DNA of 40,337 bases from Candidatus Martarchaeota archaeon (GTDB taxonomy: Archaea; Micrarchaeota; Micrarchaeia; Micrarchaeales; Micrarchaeaceae), in NCBI GenBank assembly GCA_023380795.1, contig JAMCSF010000022.1, forward strand, positions 1-40,337, written 5' to 3'. Position numbers and translations under genes: made by a program. Each line of letters opens with the position of its first letter. The stretch's first letter is position 1. Positions 9,232-19,600 of this stretch are shown one piece after another. Under the pieces are notes generated by a model that was not told the origin of the DNA, searched no databases, and saw only the letters and a list, made by a program, of their open reading frames with translations.

Positions 9232-10701
9232 TTGCCTTCAATAAAGATGTACAATACCATGTCTCGCAGAATAGAAGACTTCAGGCCTTTGAATCCCCCA
9301 AAGGTAAGAATGTACGCCTGCGGGCCTACGGTTTATTTTTATGCCCACATAGGCAACATGCGCGCCTATGTGTTTGAGGACCTGCTCAGGAAGCTGCTGA
9401 TGCACGAGGGCTATGATGTAAATCATGTGATGAACCTTACAGACGTAGGCCATCTTGCGAGCGACGCCGATACTGGCGAAGACAAGATAAGGAGCGAAGC
9501 CTCAAAGGAGCATAAGAGTATGCCTGAGATTGCCGATTTCTATACAAAGGCCTTCATGAAAGACATATCAAGGCTTAACATAATGATGCCTACCACACTG
9601 GCAAAGGCCTCGGACCACGTCAACGAAATGCTTTCGCTAATAGGTACATTGGACAAGGAAGGCTATCTATATACGATAAAGGATTCAGGCAGTGGGGTGT
9701 ACATGGACACGTCCAAGGTGAAGGACTACGGGAAGCTTTCAGGAAGGACGTTCGAAGAGCTGAACAAGGGGCAGCAGGCTGGCGCCAGGGTCGACAGGCC
9801 AGAAGGGCTGAAAAACATAACGGATTTTGCAGTATGGCGTTTCGCCCCGGAAAGCTTGAAGGAGATGGTATGGGACTCGAAGTTCGGGAGGGGCTTTCCC
9901 GGATGGCACATAGAATGCAGCGCAATGAGCATGAAATACCTCGGAAATACGTTTGACATCCATTGCGGCGGAATAGACCACATACCAATCCATCACACAA
10001 ACGAGATAGCGCAGTCAGAATCGGCTACAGGGGCAACGTTTGTCGACTACTGGTTCCACGTCAATTTCCTGACTGTAGACGGCGAGAAGATGGCGAAATC
10101 GGTAGGCAACATATACACGCTGGATGACCTAGTCAAAAAGGGCTTCTCGCCGCTCGCTTACAGGTATTTCCTTCTCGGTTCTCATTACAGGAGCCAGCAG
10201 AATTTTACGTTTGACGCGCTGCAAAACGCGCAGAACACGATAAATTCCATATATGCAGTGGCGCAAAAGCTCACAAAGGTATCTGCGAAATTCGACAAGC
10301 TGGACAAGGAAACAATAAAGTTTGCAGAAAACATACGCGTCAAATTTTTCAGCGCCATAAGCAACGATTTCAACACTCCGGAAGCCCTTGCGGCAATGCA
10401 CGAGCTCGTATCCAAGGCTGCCAACCTCGTAGAAACAGGCAGCATAGGCATAGACGCATCGTCGCTTATTCTGAACGTGCTTCTTGATTTTGACTCAGTC
10501 CTTGGGATAAGCATAGACAATTACGCCAAGGAGAAAAGCCTTCCTGCAGGTGCTGAGGAACTTCTCAAGGCGCGCGACCAGGCGCGAGCATCCAAGGACT
10601 TCGCCAAGGCCGACGAGTTGCGCAAAGAGCTTGAAGAAAAGTTCGGAGTAGTGGTAGAAGATGCACAGGACGGCAGCAGATGGTTTTTGAAGGTGCAGTG
10701 A
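9232..10701 (+). CDS. cysS: Cysteinyl-tRNA synthetase
   Basis: 489 aa. YACGPTVYFYAHIGNMRAYVFEDLL (HIGH-type), GFPGWHIECSAMS, DIHCGGIDHIPIHHTNEIAQSE, GEKMAKSVGN (KMSKS-type). TTG start. Confidence 0.96.
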   Translation: MPSIKMYNTMSRRIEDFRPLNPPKVRMYACGPTVYFYAHIGNMRAYVFEDLLRKLLMHEGYDVNHVMNLTDVGHLASDADTGEDKIRSEASKEHKSMPEIADFYTKAFMKDISRLNIMMPTTLAKASDHVNEMLSLIGTLDKEGYLYTIKDSGSGVYMDTSKVKDYGKLSGRTFEELNKGQQAGARVDRPEGLKNITDFAVWRFAPESLKEMVWDSKFGRGFPGWHIECSAMSMKYLGNTFDIHCGGIDHIPIHHTNEIAQSESATGATFVDYWFHVNFLTVDGEKMAKSVGNIYTLDDLVKKGFSPLAYRYFLLGSHYRSQQNFTFDALQNAQNTINSIYAVAQKLTKVSAKFDKLDKETIKFAENIRVKFFSAISNDFNTPEALAAMHELVSKAANLVETGSIGIDASSLILNVLLDFDSVLGISIDNYAKEKSLPAGAEELLKARDQARASKDFAKADELRKELEEKFGVVVEDAQDGSRWFLKVQ

Positions 10702-10703
10702 AA

Positions 10704-11297
10704 ATGCGCGGAAAGGAGCCCAAGGACGAGAGCTTCGGTTTCTTCACCTCAAGGCTTTACAGGCTCTTTTCAAACACGTTCCCAAGCATGAAATCATTCT
10801 ACTCTTTCATAATCTCGGATATCGCGAATTATCGGTTCTCCTCGATGCTTGACATAGGCTGCGGCCCCGGAATTCTGGACGCAAAAATTGCGCGCATGTT
10901 TCCCAAAGCCAAAATATGCGGTATAGATCCGTCAAAAGACATGATAAAGCAGGCTTCCGCTCTGGCCAAGCGCGAAGGTATCGGCAATCTGGAATTCGCA
11001 ATAGGGAAAAATACAGAAATACCGTTAGATTTTAAATTTGACCTTGTAATAACTACCCTGTCATTCCACCACTGGGCCGTAAAGCGCGATGCCTTGGAAT
11101 ACATAGCAGGGCATCTTGCCGATGGCGGGAAAATAGCCATATACGAATTCCTCAAGCCTGAGAAAGGAATAGGGATTTCAGGCAGCCATTCGCTTAGCGT
11201 CAGGGAAGCCAACTCATACTCTGAAATTCCAAGGCTCAGGCCCGCAAGCGTCGCAACAGAAAAAGGTTTCATAAAAGTGGTTTTGGAAAAGGCCTAA
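10704..11297 (+). CDS. Class I SAM-dependent methyltransferase
   Basis: Motif I MLDIGCGPGILDAKIA, ICGIDPSKDMI, FDLVITTLSFHHW, GGKIAIYEFL. The ORF opens at 10680 inside cysS; ATG 10704 is 2 nt after the cysS stop codon. Confidence 0.85.
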   Translation: MRGKEPKDESFGFFTSRLYRLFSNTFPSMKSFYSFIISDIANYRFSSMLDIGCGPGILDAKIARMFPKAKICGIDPSKDMIKQASALAKREGIGNLEFAIGKNTEIPLDFKFDLVITTLSFHHWAVKRDALEYIAGHLADGGKIAIYEFLKPEKGIGISGSHSLSVREANSYSEIPRLRPASVATEKGFIKVVLEKA

Positions 11298-13693
11298 GAA
11301 GTGGAATTAGTATAGCTTATCTTGAATATTCTGCTGTCGGAGTTCCTGTAAATGAGTTTCATGCTTACCCCAGTGCCGTTTCCATAATCGCAGCCTGCTT
11401 TATTGCATCCATAAAGGAACTTGAACATGTTGCTCTTAGTAAAGTTTTCTCCCACGAGCGCAGCGCTTGTTATATTATGTCCCAAATAAGTCATGAAGAA
11501 TGTATAGTTTGCAGCTGCTCCGGTAACGTTGTGCTCTATATATGTGTCATTCGCGTAATTGTATAGGACAGTGTGCTTTAAGATCGTGTATCTGCCATTG
11601 CTTCCTATTCCTGTTTCGACATCGCTTGGATTGGAAAGATTCAGGAGCATAACTCCACTTAGCCCGCTGTTTCCCTGGGAGACGAAGAAGAGCCTTTCGA
11701 ATGTGCTGTTGCTCGTCTCGTTAACGCTGCTAAACACGTCATAGCCGTAAGTTGCTGCTATGGTGTTGCTAAGGTTGCCTTCGGTAGCTATGCCACCAAG
11801 CTCCTGCAGCCAATAATATCTTGCCAGTAGGTATTCAGGCCTGTGTGTCTCGTTAATCAGGTAGCGCGTATCTGGAGTCGTATTCAGTATGAATCTAGCG
11901 AAGCCTGCAATGAGTGTTGGGTTCTGGCCTCCGACGCTATCCATGGCACTTGTCCTGTTAGCCCAGCCCTCTATGACGGAGCCGTCTGGCCATACTGCAA
12001 GGAAAGTAGCATTGGTTGGGGTATTGTTCTTTACCCATGTAAGAGCTGAAAGAAAATTTGCGTTTATGCCATCAGCCTGCACTGACGTGAAAGATTCAAG
12101 GTTTGTCAAGTATAACATGTATACCAGTATGAATATTGCCACTGCTGCGAACACTAGCCTTCCGTAAGTCGCAATTCCTTTTTTCGCGTTCTTCAAGACA
12201 TCGTTGTCAAACCCTAATAATCTCCCTATCGCGTAAAGCCCGTACGCTGCAAATATTGCTATTGGCACTGCCACTATGGAATTGAATCTCACAGCATTGA
12301 TTTGTAGGTAAAAAGTTGCCACAAAATAAGCCAGCATTACTAAGAATTCAGGGGAAAAATTTAGCCTGTGCAATACTGTGTACTTCTGCTTAAGATATAT
12401 CCTGTTTGCAAAGAGCAGATACAGGATTATGCCAACTGGGGCAAGGAAGAGCTGGTATGCAAAGCTCGCCCAAAGGAACGCAAACGTCGGGGGTTGCAGC
12501 TCCTGTATAGTTACGTTTAAGTGGCTGCTCGCTATTACGAGCCCGCCGCCGCTCGCTATCTGCGCCAGAAATCCACCGAAAAATACTATTACTACTACCA
12601 GTGCAATAACCACTACTGCCACAATGAACTTTGCCCTGGCCAAAGTGTTCATCGTGAATTTTGGGAATTTTTCCCTGTTTTGTATGAAATAATAGCTCAG
12701 CAACGCCCCCATAACTATTGGCCCGTAGAATATGAAAAAGTGCAGGCTGGACAGTGCCTGCGTCGCCCTTACTATCGTAAGCGCCATCCACATGTGCTGC
12801 ATCGCATACGTAAGCAGAAGCGCAAAAGCGAGCACAAGCGAATCTTTGATGAGCTGCAAGTCTGCCGTTATGTAGCCAAGCACCGTTACGAATATGACTG
12901 CGAGCATATAGACTATTACCGTAAACGGAGCTCCGTTCCATACTGCAGTCCCAACCCCAAGCACGAAAGCCGCTAGCAGTGCGAACATTACCTTCTTTCT
13001 GAAGCTCTTGGCCCTGAATACTGCTATGAAGAATATGAGCGAAAGAATCATAAAAGAGGTTATAAATCCGTCTCCCCTGTATACGAGCGCAGCAGTCCTG
13101 GCAATGTCTCCGCTGGATATTGCCACAAAAAACATCGCAAGGAAGCCAAGCACCCTGCTTTTGGCGAAATACCTCACAATGTAATATGCCCCTATCGCGT
13201 CAAGCACTCCGAAGAGTATCGGCACCAGCCTCATCACAGTATAATAGCTGGCACCGAAGTACCTCAGTATTGCATACGGGAAAAGCGTGACGAAGTATAA
13301 GCCAAGCGGCTCTGAAATCTCGAAATGGGTGGGGAATCCTGAAAGAACCAAAGTCCTGGGTATAGCAAAATCATGCGTGACTGCAGCCCTTATGACAGAA
13401 AAATGGTAAAAGCCGTCTGGCTCAAAGAATCCGGCGTACTTCAGCATGCCGGTCCTTAGGTATATGTCGAGAATTATTATGATTATGAAAAGCGCTATTG
13501 CCGCATAGCCGTATTTGCTTATGGGGAGCATTGCCCTCGTGCCTTTGCTTTTGCTTGCATCGTGCCCTGCATCGGCGCCTGCGCTGGTTTCGGTGCTAAC
13601 CTTCGGTACGCTCTCTTCATGCTTCTCCGCAATCCCTACTTCTGCTTCCTGTCCAGAATCCATAAACAGACCAAACCTGCTAGCGAGAATCAA
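11294..13693 (-). CDS. aglB: STT3/AglB-family oligosaccharyltransferase (archaeal N-glycosylation)
   Basis: 799 aa, many TM segments, FFEPDGFYHFSVIRAAV first-loop acidic motif, ...ISEPLGLYFVTLFPY..., and a C-terminal WWDYG-equivalent AVWPDGSVIEGWANRTSAMDS. Alternative ATG at 13663. Confidence 0.85.
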   Translation of the reverse strand: MILASRFGLFMDSGQEAEVGIAEKHEESVPKVSTETSAGADAGHDASKSKGTRAMLPISKYGYAAIALFIIIIILDIYLRTGMLKYAGFFEPDGFYHFSVIRAAVTHDFAIPRTLVLSGFPTHFEISEPLGLYFVTLFPYAILRYFGASYYTVMRLVPILFGVLDAIGAYYIVRYFAKSRVLGFLAMFFVAISSGDIARTAALVYRGDGFITSFMILSLIFFIAVFRAKSFRKKVMFALLAAFVLGVGTAVWNGAPFTVIVYMLAVIFVTVLGYITADLQLIKDSLVLAFALLLTYAMQHMWMALTIVRATQALSSLHFFIFYGPIVMGALLSYYFIQNREKFPKFTMNTLARAKFIVAVVVIALVVVIVFFGGFLAQIASGGGLVIASSHLNVTIQELQPPTFAFLWASFAYQLFLAPVGIILYLLFANRIYLKQKYTVLHRLNFSPEFLVMLAYFVATFYLQINAVRFNSIVAVPIAIFAAYGLYAIGRLLGFDNDVLKNAKKGIATYGRLVFAAVAIFILVYMLYLTNLESFTSVQADGINANFLSALTWVKNNTPTNATFLAVWPDGSVIEGWANRTSAMDSVGGQNPTLIAGFARFILNTTPDTRYLINETHRPEYLLARYYWLQELGGIATEGNLSNTIAATYGYDVFSSVNETSNSTFERLFFVSQGNSGLSGVMLLNLSNPSDVETGIGSNGRYTILKHTVLYNYANDTYIEHNVTGAAANYTFFMTYLGHNITSAALVGENFTKSNMFKFLYGCNKAGCDYGNGTGVSMKLIYRNSDSRIFKISYTNSTS

Positions 13694-13798
13694 GTCAATA
13701 AAGCCTTTTTGTTATAAACTTTTTTAATGGTTATCCTATCATGCGAAGGCTCCGCCATAAAATCCACGGTAACCATAATGGCAAAGGGAATAAAAATA

Positions 13799-13817
13799 CT
13801 ACTAAATATATTAGTAG
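13799..13817. promoter_or_regulatory. Perfect 7-bp inverted repeat CTACTAA-ATATA-TTAGTAG overlapping an AT-rich promoter region
   Basis: Read directly: CTACTAA (13799-13805), ATATA spacer, TTAGTAG (13811-13817), about 43 bp before the likely ATG at 13861. Confidence 0.55.
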
Positions 13818-13860
13818 ATATATTATATGGAAACGCTGCTCGACCAAGCCTGGAGATATC

Positions 13861-15882
13861 ATGAATATCAAAAAATACAAAGCGATGGCCTTTGTTGCGC
13901 TTTTCGCGTTTATAATACTTGCATCCTATCCCTCATACTCTAACGCAAATACTGTAAGAGTAAATGCCTCAATAAACGCGGTGTGTCAGTTCGCCCTGTA
14001 CAATACCCATTCAGTTGTATATCCGTTGCTTTCAAACATTTCAGTAAGCTTCGCCTCCCAAGATCTTGCAAACTGCTCAATATCTAGCATGCCAGGCACC
14101 ATGGAAGTTTTTTACCCTAACGGCACCAAGGCATTAAATTTCAGCGCAGATTTCTATAATTTTACCAATTCCCAAACAGAGTATCATTTTCCTGCTTCTT
14201 TCAACAGTCTCAAGCAGGGCAATTACACAGCAAACATAACTCTCGAAGAGACTGCAACTTATAAAAATTCGACTACAATATCGCTGATACTTCTCAATCC
14301 TCCTAACGTTATAGCCAGCAACATGACAGTGGGCAATGTAAGCTATGGCTCTCAGCTTCCGGTTTCCTTAAGGCTACACAACAATGGCTCTTTGGCATCC
14401 AATACTGTCACGCTCTACATAAGGATAAACGGCACCGCTTCATTCAACAGAAGCTATGTTTTGAGCCCACTCGCCCCGAACCAGACTTTCCCGATAATAT
14501 TATCCCTAAGCAACGTCACTAATGTTCCGGGTCCATACAAAATATATGCATATGCTGGCTTCAGCTCATACGGCAGGGCATTCCTGTCCAATATCGTCAA
14601 AGCCAACTACACTGTCCCTTCTCCTCCGTCCACTTCAAAAATACCCTCGAACAGGACTACTACACCGATAGTAAAACCTCCATATGTGTATATAACAACA
14701 ATTCCGATATATTCTTCAATACCTTATGGCACGTCAGCAGTCTCATCGCTTGGGCTAAAGGACATAATAGCACAGCCAGAAACGATCACTCTAAGCATAA
14801 ACAGCACCTACTCAAACTTGATGAGTGTTTCGGCAACGTCGCTTTCGCTCAAGCCCAACCAGACTGAGCTCGTGCAGGTATATGCCAACGGAAAGACAAA
14901 TAAGCCCGGAAGCTACATAGTGCCAATAGGGATAAATGCCACCCTGGCCAACGGCACTTCGTCGTTGCAGACAGAATACGTGTCATTCACCGTCTACAAC
15001 AAGACCAACTCTACTGCTTCGATAAATTACAACGTCGCGCTGCAAAACGACACCACATCAGCACTGGGAACGGTCACCGTTTCCGGATCCGCCAATGCAA
15101 GCCTGAAGAACACAACCCTGCTCACCATAATACCTGAGGCCGAGGTCTCATCTGCCAACGACATAAACGCATACGGGCTGCCCAACAGGCTCGAAGTAGT
15201 CAACAACTCCTATTACATAATATGGAATATAAGCAGCATACCTGCATCAAAGCAGGTAATAGTATACTACTCGATAACGAATCCCAAAAGTCAGTCCCTT
15301 CTCAGCGACATACAAAACATACTGTATTCCCCGTCTGCAATATCTTTCCTTAAGCTTTTCAGGATAACTAGCCTGTCACTGCCAACGCTTTTCACCAACT
15401 CGCTTGGATTCATCAATGTCTCGGCAATATACACTGGGATGCTCCCTAGCACGGTTTCGCTTTATGTGGTAAGCTCTCCTGGCCTCAAGGTCACAAACGC
15501 CTCATATAGTCAGGGCATGGTTCCAAATCAGCAGATTTTCCACTCTTTCAAGATAGCTTCAGGGCCGGTTCCCGGGACGTATCTGCTGTACATGTACGCT
15601 TCTGCTGCAGGCATAAATTACAACTACACGCTGCCGCTGCTGGTTGAAAAGCTGACCCCTTCAACTACTGTGCTTACCACAGTGCCACCTACTCCAGTGC
15701 CTCAAAGAAGCTTATACGCCTACGCTGCTTATGCTGCCATAGCTATAACGCTGATAGCGGTTGTCACGTACGCTACATATAAATATAAAAACAAGCCTAA
15801 ATACAATCCGAAAGTGGCCAAGGAACTTGTCGAAATTACCAAAAACGAGCGTTCAAAGAAGGGCAGAGGTGCGTCGAAATGA
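13861..15882 (+). CDS. Secreted, membrane-anchored surface protein with CARDB/Ig-like beta domains
   Basis: ORF opens at 13741, but ATG 13861 begins a signal peptide (MNIKKYKAMAFVALFAFIILASYPSYSNA). N-x-S/T rich; C-terminal TM SLYAYAAYAAIAITLIAVVTYATYKY with a basic cytoplasmic tail. Confidence 0.8.
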   Translation: MNIKKYKAMAFVALFAFIILASYPSYSNANTVRVNASINAVCQFALYNTHSVVYPLLSNISVSFASQDLANCSISSMPGTMEVFYPNGTKALNFSADFYNFTNSQTEYHFPASFNSLKQGNYTANITLEETATYKNSTTISLILLNPPNVIASNMTVGNVSYGSQLPVSLRLHNNGSLASNTVTLYIRINGTASFNRSYVLSPLAPNQTFPIILSLSNVTNVPGPYKIYAYAGFSSYGRAFLSNIVKANYTVPSPPSTSKIPSNRTTTPIVKPPYVYITTIPIYSSIPYGTSAVSSLGLKDIIAQPETITLSINSTYSNLMSVSATSLSLKPNQTELVQVYANGKTNKPGSYIVPIGINATLANGTSSLQTEYVSFTVYNKTNSTASINYNVALQNDTTSALGTVTVSGSANASLKNTTLLTIIPEAEVSSANDINAYGLPNRLEVVNNSYYIIWNISSIPASKQVIVYYSITNPKSQSLLSDIQNILYSPSAISFLKLFRITSLSLPTLFTNSLGFINVSAIYTGMLPSTVSLYVVSSPGLKVTNASYSQGMVPNQQIFHSFKIASGPVPGTYLLYMYASAAGINYNYTLPLLVEKLTPSTTVLTTVPPTPVPQRSLYAYAAYAAIAITLIAVVTYATYKYKNKPKYNPKVAKELVEITKNERSKKGRGASK

Positions 15883-16625
15883 CCAAAACATCAAGCATAA
15901 TGGTGGCTTCCATAAAAGGCGGGGTAGGGAAGACCACTGTGGCTGTCAATCTCGCTGTGGCGCTCAGCATAGCAGGGTACAAAACCCTGCTCTATGAAAT
16001 GGATACCGTAAATCCTGGCGTGAGCTACCATCTGGGCAAGCTTGACGACGAATCCAGTGTCCAGGTGTACAAACCTACTGGCCTGCAATACTCCCCTGCG
16101 CGAGTGTCCGAATCTTATGGTGCTACCGAGCAGGAGCGGGCTTCACAGCTTGAATCGGAAATTAAAAGCGGCAATTATGATTTCGTTGTCATAGACACAC
16201 AATCGGCTGACAAGTCCCTGCTAAAGAGGCACTTTGACATGGGCTTAATAATAATAAATCCGGACGAGCAGTCATGCGCTGCAGGCATAATGGCTAAAGA
16301 CCTGCTGGAATCGTCTGGAGCCAAATGCAACATAATGCTGAACAGGGGGTTCGAAAAGCCTTATGCGCTGAGCGACAGGGAGATAGAAGAGATGTTCGGC
16401 ACCCCAATAATGGCCAAGGCCGAAGAGGACCTTTCGCTTCGCAAGAGCCTTCTGGAACACGTTCCCAACATAATAACTGAGAACGCTCCAAAGTTCAACT
16501 CCCAGATAAGCAATCTGGCAAGAGTATACGCTGCGATGATCGACGAAGATTATGCGCAAAAATTCGAAAATTTCGGCAAGGAACTCAACAGGGCAAAATC
16601 CGAAATCAAAAAATTGCAGCGATAA
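15879..16625 (+). CDS. MinD/ParA-family ATPase (deviant Walker A)
   Basis: 248 aa. MVASIKGGVGKTTVAVNLAVALSIAGYKTLLYEMD; DFVVIDTQSADKS; CNIMLNRGF; ATGA overlap with the upstream gene. Confidence 0.88.
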   Translation: MTKTSSIMVASIKGGVGKTTVAVNLAVALSIAGYKTLLYEMDTVNPGVSYHLGKLDDESSVQVYKPTGLQYSPARVSESYGATEQERASQLESEIKSGNYDFVVIDTQSADKSLLKRHFDMGLIIINPDEQSCAAGIMAKDLLESSGAKCNIMLNRGFEKPYALSDREIEEMFGTPIMAKAEEDLSLRKSLLEHVPNIITENAPKFNSQISNLARVYAAMIDEDYAQKFENFGKELNRAKSEIKKLQR

Positions 16626-16638
16626 ATCACATGGTCAA

Positions 16639-19600
16639 ATGAGGGACAAAACAGCTAATGCATCCACAACCTCTGCAAAGATGCAGCTAAGGCAGCAAAG
16701 TGCCATGGAATTCATACTCACATACGGCTGGGCCATACTGCTCATTGCCATAGTGCTGGGCGCGATGTATGCCGTCGGCCTTTTTAGGCCCAGCATACCT
16801 ACGACGTGCCTTCCTGATTCTGGATACCTGTGCGAATCCCCTATAATGAATACCAGCGGCTACGTTGCCGTCAAGTTCGGAACTGTCAACCAGCAAAACA
16901 TAATCATAACTGGCCTGGGGTGCTCGAACGGGGACGTTGTGCCTTCAAACATAAGCCTAACCAATACGCCTGTTTCTTCTGGCCAGGTAAAGGCTCTGGT
17001 CTTCAAGTGCCCGGTACACTCACATTCAATAAATTCCCATTTTACCGGAACCCTGTGGCTCCAGTACACTGCTGACGGCATACCTGGCCAGCTGGGTGAA
17101 ATCGGGACTCTCAGCGCCTCGGAGAGCACTCCGGACATAGTCGCAACCGCCTTTGTAAGTTCAAATTCCACATCAACGAGCACAAGCACAACTTCAACTT
17201 CTACATCCACAACCACAACCTCAACTTCAACGACTTCAACTTCCACAACTTCAACTTCTACTACTACTTCTACCTCTACAATTCCGTACGTGCCAATAAT
17301 ACTTAAAAATTCCCAGTCATCAAACACCCCTGCGCCGTTCCAGCAGATGGTCGTAGTCAACAGCACAAAATATTCGAGCTATATCTATCCTGGATGGTCT
17401 AATGTCGAATTCACTACTGGTCCAGCAGCTACGGGCAATACCATAAGCGCATGGATAGAAAGCAATGCCACAAACTCTTCCAAAAGTACTGTGGTGTGGC
17501 TCAAGCTGCCATCCGGAATAAGCGCAAACAGCCCTAGCTTGCTATATATGGATTTCATGCCGGCCAACGTGCTCTCATCCAACGGTCCTACTGGCGAAGC
17601 CCCTCAGCTCTCGCCCACTTACGCAGAATATGACGACGGCGCCAATGTGTTCAACAGCTACTGGAACTTCGCAGGGACGAGTCTGCCGAGCGGTTGGACA
17701 TCCGGCGGCTCAGTAACGGTGGATAATGGCATAAGTGTTGCATATAGCGGATATGCACAAACTGCTGCGGATTTCGGCTTAAATACGAGCCAAATATTTG
17801 ACGCTTACGGAGATCTTTCGGCTGCAACCTCCGGAAATAATGCCGGAGTTGGTTATGCGGCTTCGAACTCGTTCCCAATTGCTTCTGGCAATGGGGGAAT
17901 TATCTGGAACTTAAACAATAATGCAGAATCAACAAGCAATGCGTGGCTTATTACTTGGACCGGGAGCGCCTGGGCAGGCGAAACATCATTAACGGCTACT
18001 GGATATAACGTTTGGTCAATCTATTGGGCTTCTCCTTCATCTGCTTCTGGTTATGTTGATTATTCCTCATCTTACACAAGCACTACAGACATACCTTCGG
18101 TCAATCTTCCGATAGGCTTCTTCAACCTCCAGGGTTCCCAGTCAACAATAGGTCCTTTCTACTGGGCTCGCATGCGCGCATATCCTCCGAATGGCATTAT
18201 GCCATCCGTTACTTTCTGGAATCAGGACGGTGCACCATCATTGAAAATAGAAAAGAATACGACAGTTTATGCATCATCAAACGATATAATAAATGCAACC
18301 GCACTATTTTCAAACGCAAGCATCGAGCTTCTCAGGAACGGCAGCGTAATAGCTTCAGGCACCGGCAGTGTTTCATATACCATAAACTCGAATTCAAGCT
18401 CCATATGGGCTGCAGGCAAATATAAAATAACCGCTTATGAGCCAAATGCACTGGTAGCTAACAATACCGAAAATCTTACCGTAACAAAAGCATCTCCAGC
18501 AATAAACATAAGCACCAGCAATGCAAAATTCAGCATGGGCGCCATCAGCAATTACAGCATCACATACTCGGTAAATTCAATAAACAACCAGCTCAAGGCA
18601 TACCTGTCAGTAAATGGCGCCAATGTATCTTCGACGAATTCCGTGGCTACCTACACGATGAACATATCCAATACCACGACGTTCTACGCGTTCACCAACG
18701 GCAACGCAAACTATACCTCTTTAGCCATAAACAAAACAAGCGTGTATGTGGTAAGATATCCCTACTATGTACCTATAACGATATATAACAACCAGTCAAG
18801 CAATACTCCTGCGCCGTTCCAGCAGCTAATAAACATAAACGTGTCCAAATACGCTGATTATGTCAACGCCAACATGAGCAACATATTCTTCTTTTACGGG
18901 AACAAGACGATAGTGCCTTCATGGCGGGAAAGCGGCGCAACGGGTGCAACCTTCAATGGCAATCCGGCTTATCTGACTCAGGAAAAAGGATACACGTGGA
19001 TGAACAATGCTGCCCAGCACTTTACAATGTCCATTTGGGTTAATCCATCGTCTCCAAACGGGGTAATATTGGACGAACTGAACCAGAGCGCTTCGTGGCA
19101 CGACGCATGGCTGGACCTGGTGAATGGCAATGTATATATGAAGATATGGAATCTAGCCTGCGTGAATTTAGGCGCCATACCTGACAATCAGTGGAGCAAC
19201 ATAGTGATGGAATACAACGGCTCTACATACTCTGGATACATAAACGGCAACTTTGCAGGTTCAAGTACTGGCACACGTTCAGTTCTTGGGGGCTCGTATG
19301 CTTTTTCTTATGCCTTGGGCAAGAACGATACGACAAACTGCGGCTCAGGATCGGCCTTTGACGGGTCAATGCTTAACTATCAGATATACAACACTACGCT
19401 GCAGCCAAGCGGCATAGCCAGCATATACTCAAGCGGCAGGTATGGTATACCTCCGTTCAATGCTTCGGAAGGCCTCAGCGGTTGGTGGCAGCTTAAGTTC
19501 AATTCTACTGCAGGAGAAAGCAATGACAACCTCACATACAGCAACGTCAATTTCACTAGCATGCACTCCAGTTATTGGCTGAAGATAAACGGCGGCATTC

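Noticed and set aside
9232-11297. cysS and methyltransferase as part of a novel system
   Set aside because: Ordinary housekeeping arrangement; nothing in the sequence suggests more.
16860-17366. 168-aa minus-strand ORF rich in VEVEVV
   Set aside because: Antisense translation of the Ser/Thr repeat tract in the giant gene; low complexity, no start or promoter context.
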